From Selaginella moellendorffii (lineage: Eukaryota; Streptophyta; Lycopodiopsida; Selaginellales; Selaginellaceae), in contig NW_003314376.1 of NCBI RefSeq assembly GCF_000143415.4, forward strand, positions 341,188 to 405,187: 64,000 bases of DNA, written 5' to 3'. Positions 1 through 10,249 of this stretch are shown here, piece by piece. A program made the translations under genes and the position numbers. Under the pieces are notes generated by a model that ran no database searches, was not told the DNA's origin, and saw only the letters and a program-made list of their open reading frames with translations. Numbering within the stretch: the first letter of the stretch is position 1; each line of letters opens with the position of its first letter.

Positions 1-536
1 TAGTTTTTTTGTTTTGTCTTATAGCTTTCACAAGGTACTTCGTTTACGCAATTCTTAGGCCAAGATGGTCGAACTAGTTAGAAGTCCCTATTTTCAAGCT
101 GTTTTAAAGAAACTGAAGCTTGGCAATGAAAAGCTGTGGAGGCTCTGGAGCTTATCTCCTTACACATGGTAAGTATTTTCTTCTTTGACTTTTTCATAAA
201 TGACATGTTATTTCAGGGATGGGAATGGACATACAATTTTATTGTGGAGAGGGTATTAGGAGGTGTTACTCATGTTGCCTTGGGAAGGTTACTTTTTATT
301 TAGGTGCTTGGGAGTTGCCTGAGAACTAGGAGTGCTGTGTCAGAACGAGGGAACTCCATCGTATCACTGAAGGAATATGCTCTAATATCATGGATCTAAA
401 GAACTTAATCAAAATGAGAGAAAAGCTTTTCTCAGGAGCTTGTTGGTAGACTTTGTGAGGAAAGAGTGTGATGCAAGGTTGATGAAGCCATCAATGAAAC
501 CCAAACAACCAGAAAAACAAGCAAAAGGATCTTAGC
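1..536. repeat. Dispersed duplication, copy 1 (pairs with 4940-5262)
   Basis: This stretch matches 4940-5262 in the same orientation: both carry the run tggagagggtatta, then a 'tgggag-tgcctgagaac-aggagtgctg-gtcagaacga' block, then 'cttaatcaaaatgagagaaaa' and a final 'aaca-gc-aaaggatct' block. Copy 1 holds about 190 bp (roughly 40-235) that copy 2 lacks. Within the extra part there is a short open stretch followed by a plausible splice donor (gtaagtatt near 169). I do not recognise a protein. The repeat may be the 3' part of a duplicated gene, because copy 2 lies directly downstream of a PPR pseudogene, or simply an old mobile element. Confidence 0.6.
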
Positions 537-559
537 TAGCATGGTGAAGAGATAAAAAT

Positions 560-1380
560 ATTTGAGAAAATAATTATGTTGTAAATAATTTTCTTGGTTT
601 AGTAATAATTTAATTGAGCAATAATGATAAACATATTTATAGTTTATAAATCAAGATTAATATTATTGCATATTAATAGTGGAATAGAAAAGAATATACT
701 AGAAGGAGATTTTATAAATTATAAACATGTTAAAAAAATTAACAAAGATGGTACCTGAAAAAAGCGAAAGGATCTTAGCTGGCACACCATAGTGAAGGGA
801 TAAATAAATTGTTACACGTTGCATGTAACATGGTTTGGTTAATAGTAGTTTTATTATTACTTATTAATCTTATTGATCAAATACAGTTTATAATTATAAA
901 CATGTTAAATACAAGATAAATTTTATTTCATATCAACCATTAGATGATAGAATAAAGAATATACTAGAAACGGTTTAAGAAAGTTTGTAAATTATAAACA
1001 TGTTTATATATTATAAATACAAGACTAACAACTGTTAGATGGTAGAATATCCTAGAATATCCAAGCATATTCTAGGTATATCCACTACCATCTCAGTGTT
1101 TGCTTAAGCAAACAAAAAATATGAGAGACAATACTTATCTCTTAATTAATTTGCAGTAGTATAATAGTTATAAACATATTTATAATTTATAAATCAATAT
1201 TAATATTATTTCATATCAATAGTAGAATTTATACTAGAAAATAAGTTTATAAATTATAAATAAAAATATTAATCTAAATGAACAACAAATATTAGATATT
1301 AAAAAATCATAGAATCTGCAAGCATATTTTAAGTATATTCAATACCCCTACAGGTTTCCTTAAGAAAACCAATTCTAGAT
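560..1380. repeat. AT-rich dispersed repeat family, two adjacent degenerate copies
   Basis: Copies at about 560-1110 and 1140-1380 share an ordered set of short motifs (ataaacatgtttata, gaatatactagaaa, tggtagaatatcctagaat, ccaagcatattcta, then tttgctta near the end). The same order recurs at 39630-39930 (plus) and, reverse-complemented, at 8800-9060. The element is very AT-rich and has no coding capacity. One end carries the palindrome gtttgcttaagcaaac (about 1099-1114). No clear terminal inverted repeat or target duplication was found, so the class is unknown; a MITE-like or other non-autonomous element is the simplest guess. Confidence 0.6.
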
Positions 1381-2885
1381 CTATAGTGTTTGGTCACTTT
1401 AAACCTGTACAAGCTTATTCAGAAACCTATTTACATTAGTATATGAACTTTTGTTTCCATAAATTCTTTGATTAAACCCACTTAAAACTTGGGGCTTAAT
1501 TTTCTCTGAGATTTTGTTGTAGATTAGATGTTATATTGTTCTTTTAACCATAACCTATACAAATATACAAACTTTATAATTACAATTCAAGTTATTTAAA
1601 TCTTTCTTGATTTCATATTAGTAGACAAGAAACAACAAATATATGAAGATTATAAATACTTAGTCAAAGGAAGAAAATGCAACATACTCAAAGGCATTAT
1701 AGTTAAAAGTAAAAGATCAATATCAAACAACAATACCATCATCATGAATATACAATTTTTAGTTATAGAAGTGATACTGTAAATGAGAAGCGTTACAACA
1801 TCATAATCAAGTAATTCCATTACATATAATTCTTTAAACATTAAAAATTCTAAAATCTTTCATTCTTTGCATAGGATGGATCCAAATCTTAAACTTTGGA
1901 TTCATCATCACATCTGAACATGGGGTGAAAAAATAGATATTGGTAAAATAAATTTTATCTATAAATTACACCAAAAACAATATAGAGCATTTCTTATAAT
2001 TACATTCAAAGAGACTTTATATTAATAATGAAAGGGCTTAATATAAATATTAACTGTGAATGCTCGGGATATAAAAATAGGTATATTAATTGGGGTTTAA
2101 ACCTCTGCTTATCTACAAGAATGGATGGACCAAATTCAGTCATAAATGGATGGTCCACATGTTATAATATTATAATTAATGTATTAACTAGCTAGGGTAA
2201 TACATGTATTTACAAACCTTCTTCAAAAGATGAAAAGATGATAATAATAAGTCAGGTGAAACATCTGGAACCTTTACTAGGCAATTATAAACTATCACAA
2301 GAATCTAAAATTCCCACAAAATCACTAATACAACTGCTGATAACCATGATTGAAATAAAATCCAAAGCCATGGCATAAGCAATAGCCGACTATAGAACTT
2401 TGATGAAATGCACTTAAATTTTGAATGATGTTTCCAATTTTAAAATTTTGTAAGAAAAAAAAGTTACTCATTTGAAAGACTTTTAGCTATACAAATATGT
2501 TTACTAGCAAACCAAAATGCCAAATAATATTAGTGTTTAAACAATTTAATTGGTACAGAAGACCATACTAATTGATTTATATTGTGTTGGTTTTACCAAT
2601 TGCTTTACTCATCCTCTTGCATAACACTGCAAAGCAAAACACTATCCCTTTTCCTCCTCCTCATGTGAATACTATTACTATATTATGTATTATTATTATA
2701 AGCATTAGTAACATTCTTCATGGTTGCCTGCAGATGCAGCTGCTTGGCTATAGAAACTTGCTGGAGATGGTGGTCTTTCCAAAGCTCATCTCTCAAAAGG
2801 CTCTTGAAATGCAACAAAGCTGCCAGAAAGGATGAGCATTAGCATGGTGAAGAGAAAAGTTTTGGCATTTTTGTTTCTTTGCTAA
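1381..2885. other. AT-rich intergenic DNA, no gene recognised
   Basis: About 1.5 kb of AT-rich sequence. Open frames here (for example 1650-1841 minus and 2572-2835 plus) are short, low-complexity and show no family signature. No RNA gene, promoter or mobile-element protein is visible. Confidence 0.5.
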
Positions 2886-2920
2886 GGGGAGATAGCTCAG
2901 ATGGTAGAGCGCTCGCTTAG
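2886..2920 (+). pseudogene. tRNA-Ala-like 5' half (truncated tRNA)
   Basis: The 35 nt from 2886 read like the 5' half of a plant tRNA-Ala: acceptor strand ggggaga, A-box tagctcagatgg, D-arm and gagcgctcgcttag leading into the anticodon stem. The match stops before the anticodon loop. The following ggatcatctcca resembles the T-arm/acceptor 3' end fused directly on, as if about 30 nt were deleted. It cannot form a functional tRNA. It may be a processed tRNA pseudogene or the head of a tRNA-derived SINE; no clear B-box or tail was found. Confidence 0.55.
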
Positions 2921-3396
2921 GGATCATCTCCAAATATGTTCAATTATTTGACCGATTTTCCTGGTGTTGACCTCTGGGGGAGCTATGGATGGATGTTGCA
3001 CCGTGAGACTATCAGCAGAGCAATGCATAGATATTTATCTTATGTTTATTTTTCCCACTTTTTTGCAAACGAGTAAAAAAGTTTTGTTCACTGCAAGTAC
3101 ATTACGATTGAGCCTGCCATCAAATTAAAGATGTCTTATCTTTTTGAAATATTGAGCATTTCGTGATTGTGAAATTAAATCGCTGTTCACATCTAGGTTT
3201 GGGCTCTTTGGCATGCTCAGTTCAAGTCCAACAAGCCACAGCGTCACAAACTCTCAAGTCTATTCATGTTTTTTTCACAAAGCCAAAAATACCTCTTTAT
3301 TTTCTAAGTCAAAGGGTTAGGTTATAATCTTTTTCGCTTGGATTTTTCTATTGTCGAGGTAAGCTATGGTCTCTCGCGCTCACGCCGCCCCAACGC

Positions 3397-4086
3397 TTGC
3401 CCGCCGAGCTCCAGCGCCCTGGCACTTCACACCCGCGAGCTCCAGCTCTAGCTCCAGCACATCCACCACACCATCCTCGAGGAGGCCACGAGCCAGCGCC
3501 AGCTTTAGCTCCACTTCTTCAAGGTGACGCTCCAGTTCGAGCCCCAGCGGCAGCTGCTTTCGTTCACCCTGCTCGCGGCCCCCCTGCTCATCTAGCTCCA
3601 GCGCCTGATGCTCACCACCACGATCCAGCTCCAGCAGCAGCAGTGTACCATCATCATCACGGTGATGGAGCTCCTCTGGTTGTTCACCACTATCACCATG
3701 GTCACCACCATGGAGGACGCCACAACCACCACCACCACCACCACCACCACCACCATCGTCGCGAGGGTCCGGACACAGCAGTGGCCACACCAACACCCGC
3801 AGCAGTAGTTACAGTGGTTCGGAGGACGCCGTGGTCGCTGCTCCAGCTTCTTCTGTGGGTTTTGGTTGCGATCTTGGTGCTGCTCGCATTCTTTTTGCTC
3901 GTGCGATGGATGTTCTCTCGGAGGAAGAATGCGATCTTTCAGGATCCCGGGTGGCAGATCGAAGTTGTGGTGGACGATTCTCTGACTGAGAAGAAACAGC
4001 TGGAAGCTCACACTCGTGGTTCGCACAGCAATGGCACTCTGGGATTCTCCTCAAAGTGTCCTGCCAACACTGGCAGTGACGCGTAA
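3397..4086 (+). CDS. Possible His-rich single-pass membrane protein (uncertain gene model)
   Basis: An open frame of about 229 codons that is GC-rich compared with its AT-rich surroundings. It encodes a Pro/Ala-rich N-terminal half, a histidine-rich tract with ten consecutive His near residue 115, one strong transmembrane helix (about residues 147-168, Leu/Val-rich, followed by Arg-rich residues) and a short polar tail. There is no ATG at the start of this frame (position 3397 is TTG); the nearest ATG, at 3366, is in another frame, so the true start or an upstream exon is unresolved. A gtaagt donor lies at the 3' end (about 4084), and an acceptor (ttgcag at 4395-4400) would add a few codons before a stop. 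I do not recognise the family, and it could be a decayed gene. Confidence 0.35.
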   Translation: MPAELQRPGTSHPRAPALAPAHPPHHPRGGHEPAPALAPLLQGDAPVRAPAAAAFVHPARGPPAHLAPAPDAHHHDPAPAAAVYHHHHGDGAPLVVHHYHHGHHHGGRHNHHHHHHHHHHRREGPDTAVATPTPAAVVTVVRRTPWSLLQLLLWVLVAILVLLAFFLLVRWMFSRRKNAIFQDPGWQIEVVVDDSLTEKKQLEAHTRGSHSNGTLGFSSKCPANTGSDA

Positions 4087-4400
4087 GTCAGCTATGTTGC
4101 ATGCGTTGTCACATGGAAGATTGTGTACAAACAATCTTCAAGGAAATGAAGTTGCAGAGCAAGAGGACAGCAGGCTCTTGCTCACGGACGGTATACAAGG
4201 GTCGACTGGTGGAAGTCACCAGATTTGGAAGTTATTGCACAGCTGGCTCCGAAAATGGACTGGAAAATAGAGTAAGAACCTACCAAGTTTCGATTTGACT
4301 GAGCTATTCTCTAGAGTGACGGGGGAGCAGCCTCCAAAGGCCAGAGAAGTTGCTTGAGACGAAAGGTTTGAGAAAGGTAACGTATTCTCTGTTCTTGCAG

Positions 4401-4855
4401 GCGCTCAAATCTCAACTTCGATGAGAAGAAGCAGTGCAGGGCATAGCGGCCAGATAAGTTTCTCCAGAGTCAAGAGCATCATAAGCCGGGAATCAAACAA
4501 GTGCAATTTCTACACTGCGGCTTGCAACACAGGCTGTTCAACAGGATGGGACGAAGAACAGGATTGGTTGGTCTACCTTGCAAATTGTGAATACAAAGCC
4601 GTATGCATTCGTCGCAAGCAGCCTCGTGGACATGTGGAAGCATCAGAAGTGTTCAGGAGGCAGCCAAACGCTCAGACTTTCATGGTGGCGCTCAAGGCAC
4701 GCGGCGACTTAGCAGAGAAGAGGCTCCACTCGCAGATCCGGGAGAGAAATCTGGACGGAATAAACTACTCGCGTGCTTGCTCAGTGTGGAGACATGCCTG
4801 CTGCTCGAGAAGTTTTCCACCCAAAGTTCAGAAGTACTTTGACGTCACTGTCATG
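4401..4855 (+). pseudogene. PPR gene fragment with frameshifts
   Basis: Pieces of a plant PLS-type PPR protein appear in all three plus frames in the expected order: AFVASSLVDMW around 4606-4640, NAQTFMVALKA...KRLHSQIRERNLDG around 4660-4760, and CGDMPAAREVF around 4780-4820. In an intact gene these would lie in one frame as 'xSLVDMYxKCG ... VALKACxx...GKRLHSxI ... CGxMxxAREVF'. At least two frameshifts, missing residues and nearby stops make it non-functional. It sits just upstream of the duplicated block at 4940-5262. Confidence 0.7.
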
Positions 4856-4939
4856 GTGACACACTTCTTCTTGCACTACTCATTTGGAGTAACAGGAGAG
4901 CGCCTTATGAAGCATTTGAGAACTGATGTTCATAGGTAC

Positions 4940-5262
4940 TTTAGTTTTTTTCACTAGTTCATAGCTTTTTTATTTCCGTTCTATAGCCTTCACAAGATGC
5001 AATTTTAATGTGGAGAGGGTATTAGAAGGTCTTTTGCGCATCTCACCTTTTGGAAGGTATTTATCACTCAAAGCAACCATACTTCTAATTTAGGTGTTTG
5101 GGAGCTGCCTGAGAACCAGGAGTGCTGCGTCAGAACGAAAGAGCTATCATTGAAGGCCAATCTCATGGATTCGAAACTTAATCAAAATGAGAGAAAAGGT
5201 TTTCTCGGGAGCTTGTAGCTGTCAATGAAACCTAAACAAAGATGGTTCGTTAAAACAAGCGA
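4940..5262. repeat. Dispersed duplication, copy 2 (pairs with 1-536)
   Basis: Direct counterpart of the block at 1-536, shorter because it lacks an internal piece of about 190 bp. It carries an open stretch of about 40 codons (5095-5215) that is interrupted by a stop in copy 1, but no family is recognised. The rest of 5263-5586 is AT-rich and unremarkable. Confidence 0.6.
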
Positions 5263-5586
5263 AAGGATCTCCATGAGAGACAATTGTGCTCTGAATCATT
5301 CTCTCACGAATGTTTATTTATATATGCCGAGACAATTATGGTGATTGGTCTTTTAAATATATAATTGCAGTTTATCAAAGCGTGCTTTAGGTCTTCAATG
5401 GGTTACTCCTCTAAAGCTTACCTCAGATGAATGTCTTATACTTTATTTACCCTTAGCTAAAATTGCTTGCTAGATTAATGGTAATTGTTTTTTATTTATA
5501 CATGCATTTTTTCGTCTCGCTCTCTTCCATGAAGAGATTTATAATGCATTGTTGTCCCACAAGTACATCTACAATTTATAAAATTT

Positions 5587-6921
5587 ATGCACGGGATAAA
5601 AATGGATATGACTTCATGTACTCAAGCTTTGTGCGATTTCGCCCGAAAAAAATTGATCAATCAAGCCCAGATAGTCTTTCAATCAATGCCAGAGTGGGAT
5701 TTGATTGCGTGGAATGGAATGCTTGCCGCATATGCCACAGCTAGGCATTTGGCTGCTACCAAATCCCATTTCGATTCCATGCCCGAGAGGAGCCTCGTCT
5801 CCTTTAACACAATGCTCTCGGCATTCTTGGTGGCAGGGGAAATGGAGGGAGAAGAGGCGATCAAAGTGGCAGAGCTCTTCTTCGCCCAGATGCCCAACCG
5901 CGACCTCGTCTCTTGCAATGCGATGCTGAACGCGTATGCCAAGAGAGGGCATCTGTGCCGCGCACGTATCCTCTTCGCCGCCATGCCAGAGCACGACGCC
6001 ATCACGATCACCACCATGATCCACACGCTCGCTCGGGGCTCGGGAGATTTGGAATCGGCGCGGTTTTTCTTTGATTCTACCCCCGTTCGGGACGAGCTGT
6101 GTTGGAACGCGATGATCACCGCGTATGCCCAGCGCGGGCATACCGTCGAAGCGAGAAAGCTATTTGATTCCATGCCCGCCAAGATCGATTCTTCCTGGAA
6201 TTCGATGCTCTCGGCTTACATCCAAGCTTCAGATCTGGCGAGCGCCGAGGATTTCTTCTTTCATGCCATGGCCGAGTGGAATCTCATCGCCTGCACAGCG
6301 ATGATCGCAGCGTATGCCCAAAACGGGCATCTGTCCAAGGCCGAGGAGATCTTCGCGGCGATGGAGGAGGCGAGCTTGGTTTCCTGGACCGCTATGCTCG
6401 ACGGATACGCGCGCAATGGATTCGTTCGAAACGCTGCCTCGATCTTTCACTCCATGCCAGAGAGAAACTTCGTTGCGTGGAGTGTCATGGCTTCTACGTT
6501 TGCTCGCAAAGAATGCCATCGCCACCTTTCGAGAAAGACGAGCGAATTCTTAGTTTTGGCTGACGTCTCAGTGTGGAACTCTCTCCTGGCCTGTTGCGCT
6601 CAATCCCAGAGCGCTAGCCTTTGCTCGCAAAGAGCGTTCCAGATCTTGAGCTCGATGAGTTGCGATGGGTTACGTCCAGATGAGAGCTCTTTCGTCTCGA
6701 TCTTGCTGTCTTGCAGTCGATCTGGCCACGTTGATGCTGCTCGTCGATGCTTTAGCTGCCTAAGCTCGGATTTCTTCGTTGTGCCCAGTAAGAAACTCCA
6801 TAGCTGCGTCATTGACACACTATGTCGGGCAGCGTTTCGCCGAGACGCGAGCGAGCTTGTTTTCAGCATGCCTTTCAAGCCAGACTCGGTGGACCTGAGC
6901 TCGATTCATCAACTGTTGTAA
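5587..6921 (+). CDS. Pentatricopeptide repeat protein (444 aa, tandem short motifs)
   Basis: Intronless 444-residue PPR protein. Repeats begin at about residue 15 and recur about every 31 residues with cores such as LIAWNGMLAAYA, LVSCNAMLNAYAKRGH, ELCWNAMITAYAQRGH and LVSWTAMLDGYARNG, which is the S-type spacing of plant PLS proteins. The C-terminal part continues PPR-like (PDESSFVSILLSCSRSGHVDAARRCF) but has no E or DYW domain, so if it acts in editing it would need a partner. Family role: sequence-specific RNA binding, usually in plastids or mitochondria. The start ATG at 5587 follows AT-rich 5' DNA; no strong transit peptide is obvious. A scrambled copy lies at 9620-10188, and the remnant of a convergent DUF3067 gene follows immediately downstream (6966-7145). 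Confidence 0.85.
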   Translation: MHGIKMDMTSCTQALCDFARKKLINQAQIVFQSMPEWDLIAWNGMLAAYATARHLAATKSHFDSMPERSLVSFNTMLSAFLVAGEMEGEEAIKVAELFFAQMPNRDLVSCNAMLNAYAKRGHLCRARILFAAMPEHDAITITTMIHTLARGSGDLESARFFFDSTPVRDELCWNAMITAYAQRGHTVEARKLFDSMPAKIDSSWNSMLSAYIQASDLASAEDFFFHAMAEWNLIACTAMIAAYAQNGHLSKAEEIFAAMEEASLVSWTAMLDGYARNGFVRNAASIFHSMPERNFVAWSVMASTFARKECHRHLSRKTSEFLVLADVSVWNSLLACCAQSQSASLCSQRAFQILSSMSCDGLRPDESSFVSILLSCSRSGHVDAARRCFSCLSSDFFVVPSKKLHSCVIDTLCRAAFRRDASELVFSMPFKPDSVDLSSIHQLL

Positions 6922-6965
6922 GACATCGAGTGGATTGATCTAAGAGTTTATCGAAGAGCTTTTAG

Positions 6966-7145
6966 TTACCGGTTGATCCATTCATTGGCACGGCCACCCG
7001 ACTCATCCACGGCTTTGCCAATGCGTGGCCCCTCTTCTGTCTTCTCGAGGCTGGAGCGAATCACCGTGGCTCCCCAGCACTGGAGAGCGTTGGCCACATC
7101 GTCCAAGTGTAGGAGATATTCTTCCTCACTCAGTGGAAACGATCT
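6966..7145 (-). pseudogene. Orphan last exon of DUF3067 gene (duplicate of 10250-10450)
   Basis: Near-identical on the minus strand to exon 4 of the intact DUF3067 gene at 10250-11089, including the stop codon and the acceptor side. It carries an internal 18-bp deletion (the stretch encoding the FIDMDE part), and the acceptor CAG has become TAG. Homology ends about 20 bp into the intron and the other three exons are absent, so it is a truncated duplicate. Its position 3' of the intact PPR gene mirrors the arrangement at 9620-10450. Confidence 0.85.
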
Positions 7146-7798
7146 CTAGAAGAAAATATGTAATTGTTCAGGGCTTGAATGCTTCTAGACACTAGATCAA
7201 ACTTCAAATTTAAATCATAGAATCTCAAAACTTGTCAAGATTCCTTGGGAGTTAATTCATATGTTGTTTAGAATTGTGGCAAAATCGAGACCTCTCTAAT
7301 CTCAAGAGATTACATTCTTGTCATCACGTCCAGGAATTTAGGAGAGAGTGATCAAAGAGTTTCAAATGACATATGATCAGAAACTCTGGTCTTATATGAG
7401 AGCTCTGGGTTTTTGTGCTGCAGTCTCTGTTGTATGGAAGGATTTTTACTCCGCTCGCAGCTGTGCACTGAGAGTGGAAGAACTGGATCTCGCGTCGCCG
7501 CTGATTACTGCGAGGATGTTCACAGATGCCAGTCTGGAGCGCAATCTAGATTCCCGATCGCCATGGTGAAGGCTTAGGAGATCACGTCGGCCTGAAGACC
7601 TCAATAGCGGCGGTGGTGGTGTAGACCTGACGTATCGCCGCGGCATCCACAACTTGGATCATCTTGTTCCACCTTGACCGCGGCAAATCCCGTGTCTCGG
7701 CATCCACGCGTTCCAGGCCACAACTTTCTTGCGAGCGCGCGATCATGTTGGAAGGTTCCGTCCACATTCATGGAATATCCCAATTTTCAAATATAGAT
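7146..7798. other. Intergenic DNA, no supported gene
   Basis: Contains a GC-rich patch (about 7440-7760) with short overlapping open frames on both strands and no recognisable family. It may be 3' flank of the germin-like pseudogene or older coding debris. Confidence 0.4.
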
Positions 7799-8464
7799 TT
7801 AAACAAACATTTTATAAATCTCATGCAACTTATCAATGGTCCTCCTGTCTAGACTGAAAGTCGCTTCCAAAACCTTGTAACTCAACTTCGGTCCAAACAA
7901 AGAAAAGGATGGGATCTGGAACGAAGGATTCTCGCTGTTTAAAATGGCCAAAACTATAGCGTGATCTTCCCCCATGTTGATCAAATAGTGAAGAACTCCA
8001 CGGGGAATTATAAACAAATCGCTCGCGGTCAAATTCCTCGCAAAGAGCCTGTTGTTAGTGTCCACAAAGCCGGCCTCCACAAATCCCTTCTCCACATAGA
8101 TGAGCTCGCTTGCCCGAGGATGAGCGTGAGCTCTCGCAACTCCTTTGGGGCCGAGATAGTTTCGCGCCACGGACAATCCCATCGTGTTGAGTCCCGGAAA
8201 TGTGCTGACAATAGCTTGAGCGAAATCAAACGGGTTGGGCTTGTGTCAGGTATTCACCTTGGTGCGAAACAAGCTCGAGTGGAAGTCTTTTGAAGATACC
8301 TCTGAGTATGGCTTGCACTTCATGAAACCTTCACTAATATTGTTCCGTGGGATGCAAAAGTCCTAGATTGGATCGGGATCTGCAGCTCTCACAAGGACAA
8401 GAATGTCGTTTAAGGATGAGAGGAATAGAGAAAGCAATAAAAGTGAATACAATTGCATAGCCAT
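7799..8464 (-). pseudogene. Germin-like protein (cupin) pseudogene with two in-frame stops
   Basis: A 222-codon minus-strand frame with the full architecture of a plant germin-like protein: ATG at 8464, hydrophobic signal peptide (residues 1-27), the conserved N-terminal DPDP.QDFC block, GLSVARNYL, the manganese-binding motif HAHPRASELIYVEKG (His, His, Glu) and the second cupin motif ending PRGVLHYLIN with its His. Length fits the family (about 210-230 aa). Two nonsense codons break it: TAG at 8363-8365 (codon 34, where the family has Gln, consistent with CAG to TAG) and TGA at 8246-8248 (codon 73). No intron with usable splice sites removes them. Intact members are secreted cell-wall proteins, some with oxalate oxidase or superoxide dismutase activity. 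The ligands are still intact, so inactivation looks recent. Confidence 0.85.
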
Positions 8465-9619
8465 GGGATGTTATAAGTTAACTGATGCGTGATTTCATTT
8501 GCTCTCGTGATTTGGACACCACGTAAAAGCTGGTAACTTGAGTCAAACTTGTGACTATTGCTAAGCATTACAAGCCAAGACACGTGGTGTATGAAAATGA
8601 TTAGTAATAGGGAAGAAAATTATTTTTTATTAATGTAAACAATAAAAATGAGATAACTTAGTTGTTATCTGATTCTCAAATACTTACACAACAAAGCTAT
8701 TAAGTAGCTCTATAAAATAATTTATAGAATAACTATATATACGGTGATATAAATGTACAGCTGATTAAACATATGAAAATATAAAGTAAATTCTTAAAGC
8801 TGCTTGAGCAACCCAGTGTAAGGATATTTCACCATTGTTATTCATTTATATTAGTTTTGTATTTATAATTTATAAACATGTTTATAATATATAAACTTTC
8901 CCAAACACTTCCTAGTATATTCTATTTTATTCTACCATTCAATGGTTGACATGCAATAATATTAATTTCGTGTTTATCAAATTATAAACATTTGATCATT
9001 TGAATTAATAAATAAGAATAACACTATTATTAAGAAAACTAAGCATTGCTACATGTAATGGGTAGTAAATTATTCTAAGTGTTAGTATAAAATAAATTAA
9101 AAGGTATATTTAATATCTCAAAAATGAAAATATCTTGATCAAAACTACAATCAGAAATTATTTTGTAAATTTTTAAGTTTAAAAATGGGATTACTACTTT
9201 ATATTCTATAACTATATCATCATCATAGATAAAAGATAATCTTGGAAACTATATGTGAACCATCACAAAAATGATATTTGTTAAAAATTTTATAATACAC
9301 CGTATTTGTTTATTTTATGGCAAACAAAATATATGTTATAATCTTTCAAAAGTGTTTAAACAGAAGAAAAAAAATTAATCTATTGATTCAGTTTGGACAA
9401 GGAGGTTCATAAGGTTTAAATAATAATTATTGTCTTTGAGTGGAAAAGTTTCTTATTTACAATTGTGTTTCCTATTTAATTATAAATATTTATATATTAA
9501 TTTAAATAATCAATGTTTTCATTTTTCTTTTATCATATCACAATTTAGGAATAGCATATGCAACACCTTGGCATTTTTTATTCCATGTGACATAGGCCGA
9601 TTGCATTACGGTGCAGGCC
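8465..9619. repeat. AT-rich spacer with a minus-oriented copy of the AT-rich repeat family
   Basis: About 8800-9060 is a reverse-complemented copy of the repeat seen at 560-1110 and 39630-39930 (shared tttataaattataaac, ctagtatattcta and aataacactattattaag blocks). The remainder is AT-rich with no supported gene. Confidence 0.55.
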
Positions 9620-10188
9620 AAGTGATCAAAGTGGCAGAGCTCTTCTTCAGCAATGCGATGTCAAGCGAGCCATTCACTCCATCATGACCGAAGCATGATC
9701 ACTACCATACACTTGCTCGGGGCTCCAGAGATCTGTGTGCTGGAACGCGATGACTACCGCGTATGCCCAGCGCAGGCATACTATCGAAGCGAGAAAGCTA
9801 TTGACTCCATGCCCGCCAAGATCGATCTTCCTGGAATTCGATGCTCTCGTCTTCAGATCTTCGCTCGCTTTCTTGGAAAACTGGTGATGGCGAGCAAACG
9901 CGGAAGCCATGACACTCCAGGCAGCTTTTCCGGCATGGAGTGGAAGATCGAAGTAGCGTTTCGAACGAATCCATTGTGCGCGTAGCCGTGGAGCATAGGA
10001 AACCAAGCTCGCCTCCTTCATCGCCGTGAAGATCTCCTAGGCCTTGGACAGAAGCCCGTTTTGAGTATATGCGATCACACGCTGTACCGGGCAGCGTTTC
10101 GTCGAGATGCGCGCGAGCTTGCTTTCAGCATGCCTTTCAAGCCAGACTCGTGGACTTTAGCTCGATTCATCAACCGTTGTAAGAAGAG
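9620..10188 (+). pseudogene. Scrambled PPR pseudogene (duplicate of 5587-6921)
   Basis: Four blocks match the PPR gene at 5587-6921. About 9620-9665 matches from 5857 in plus orientation with a deletion. About 9735-9870 matches 6100-6230 in plus orientation. About 9885-10075 matches 6300-6510 but is inverted. About 10078-10188 matches 6820-6921 in plus orientation with a 1-nt loss near the end. No frame runs through. The convergent DUF3067 gene follows at 10250, as in the other copy. Confidence 0.85.
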
Positions 10189-10249
10189 ATCGACCAAAAT
10201 CAATCAGTGGATCCATCCGAGAGATGAAAGACTTTTTCGAGAGCTTTAG

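Noticed and set aside
7348-7767. Short frames on both strands in a GC-rich patch
   Set aside because: Overlap each other, lack motifs and splice signals.
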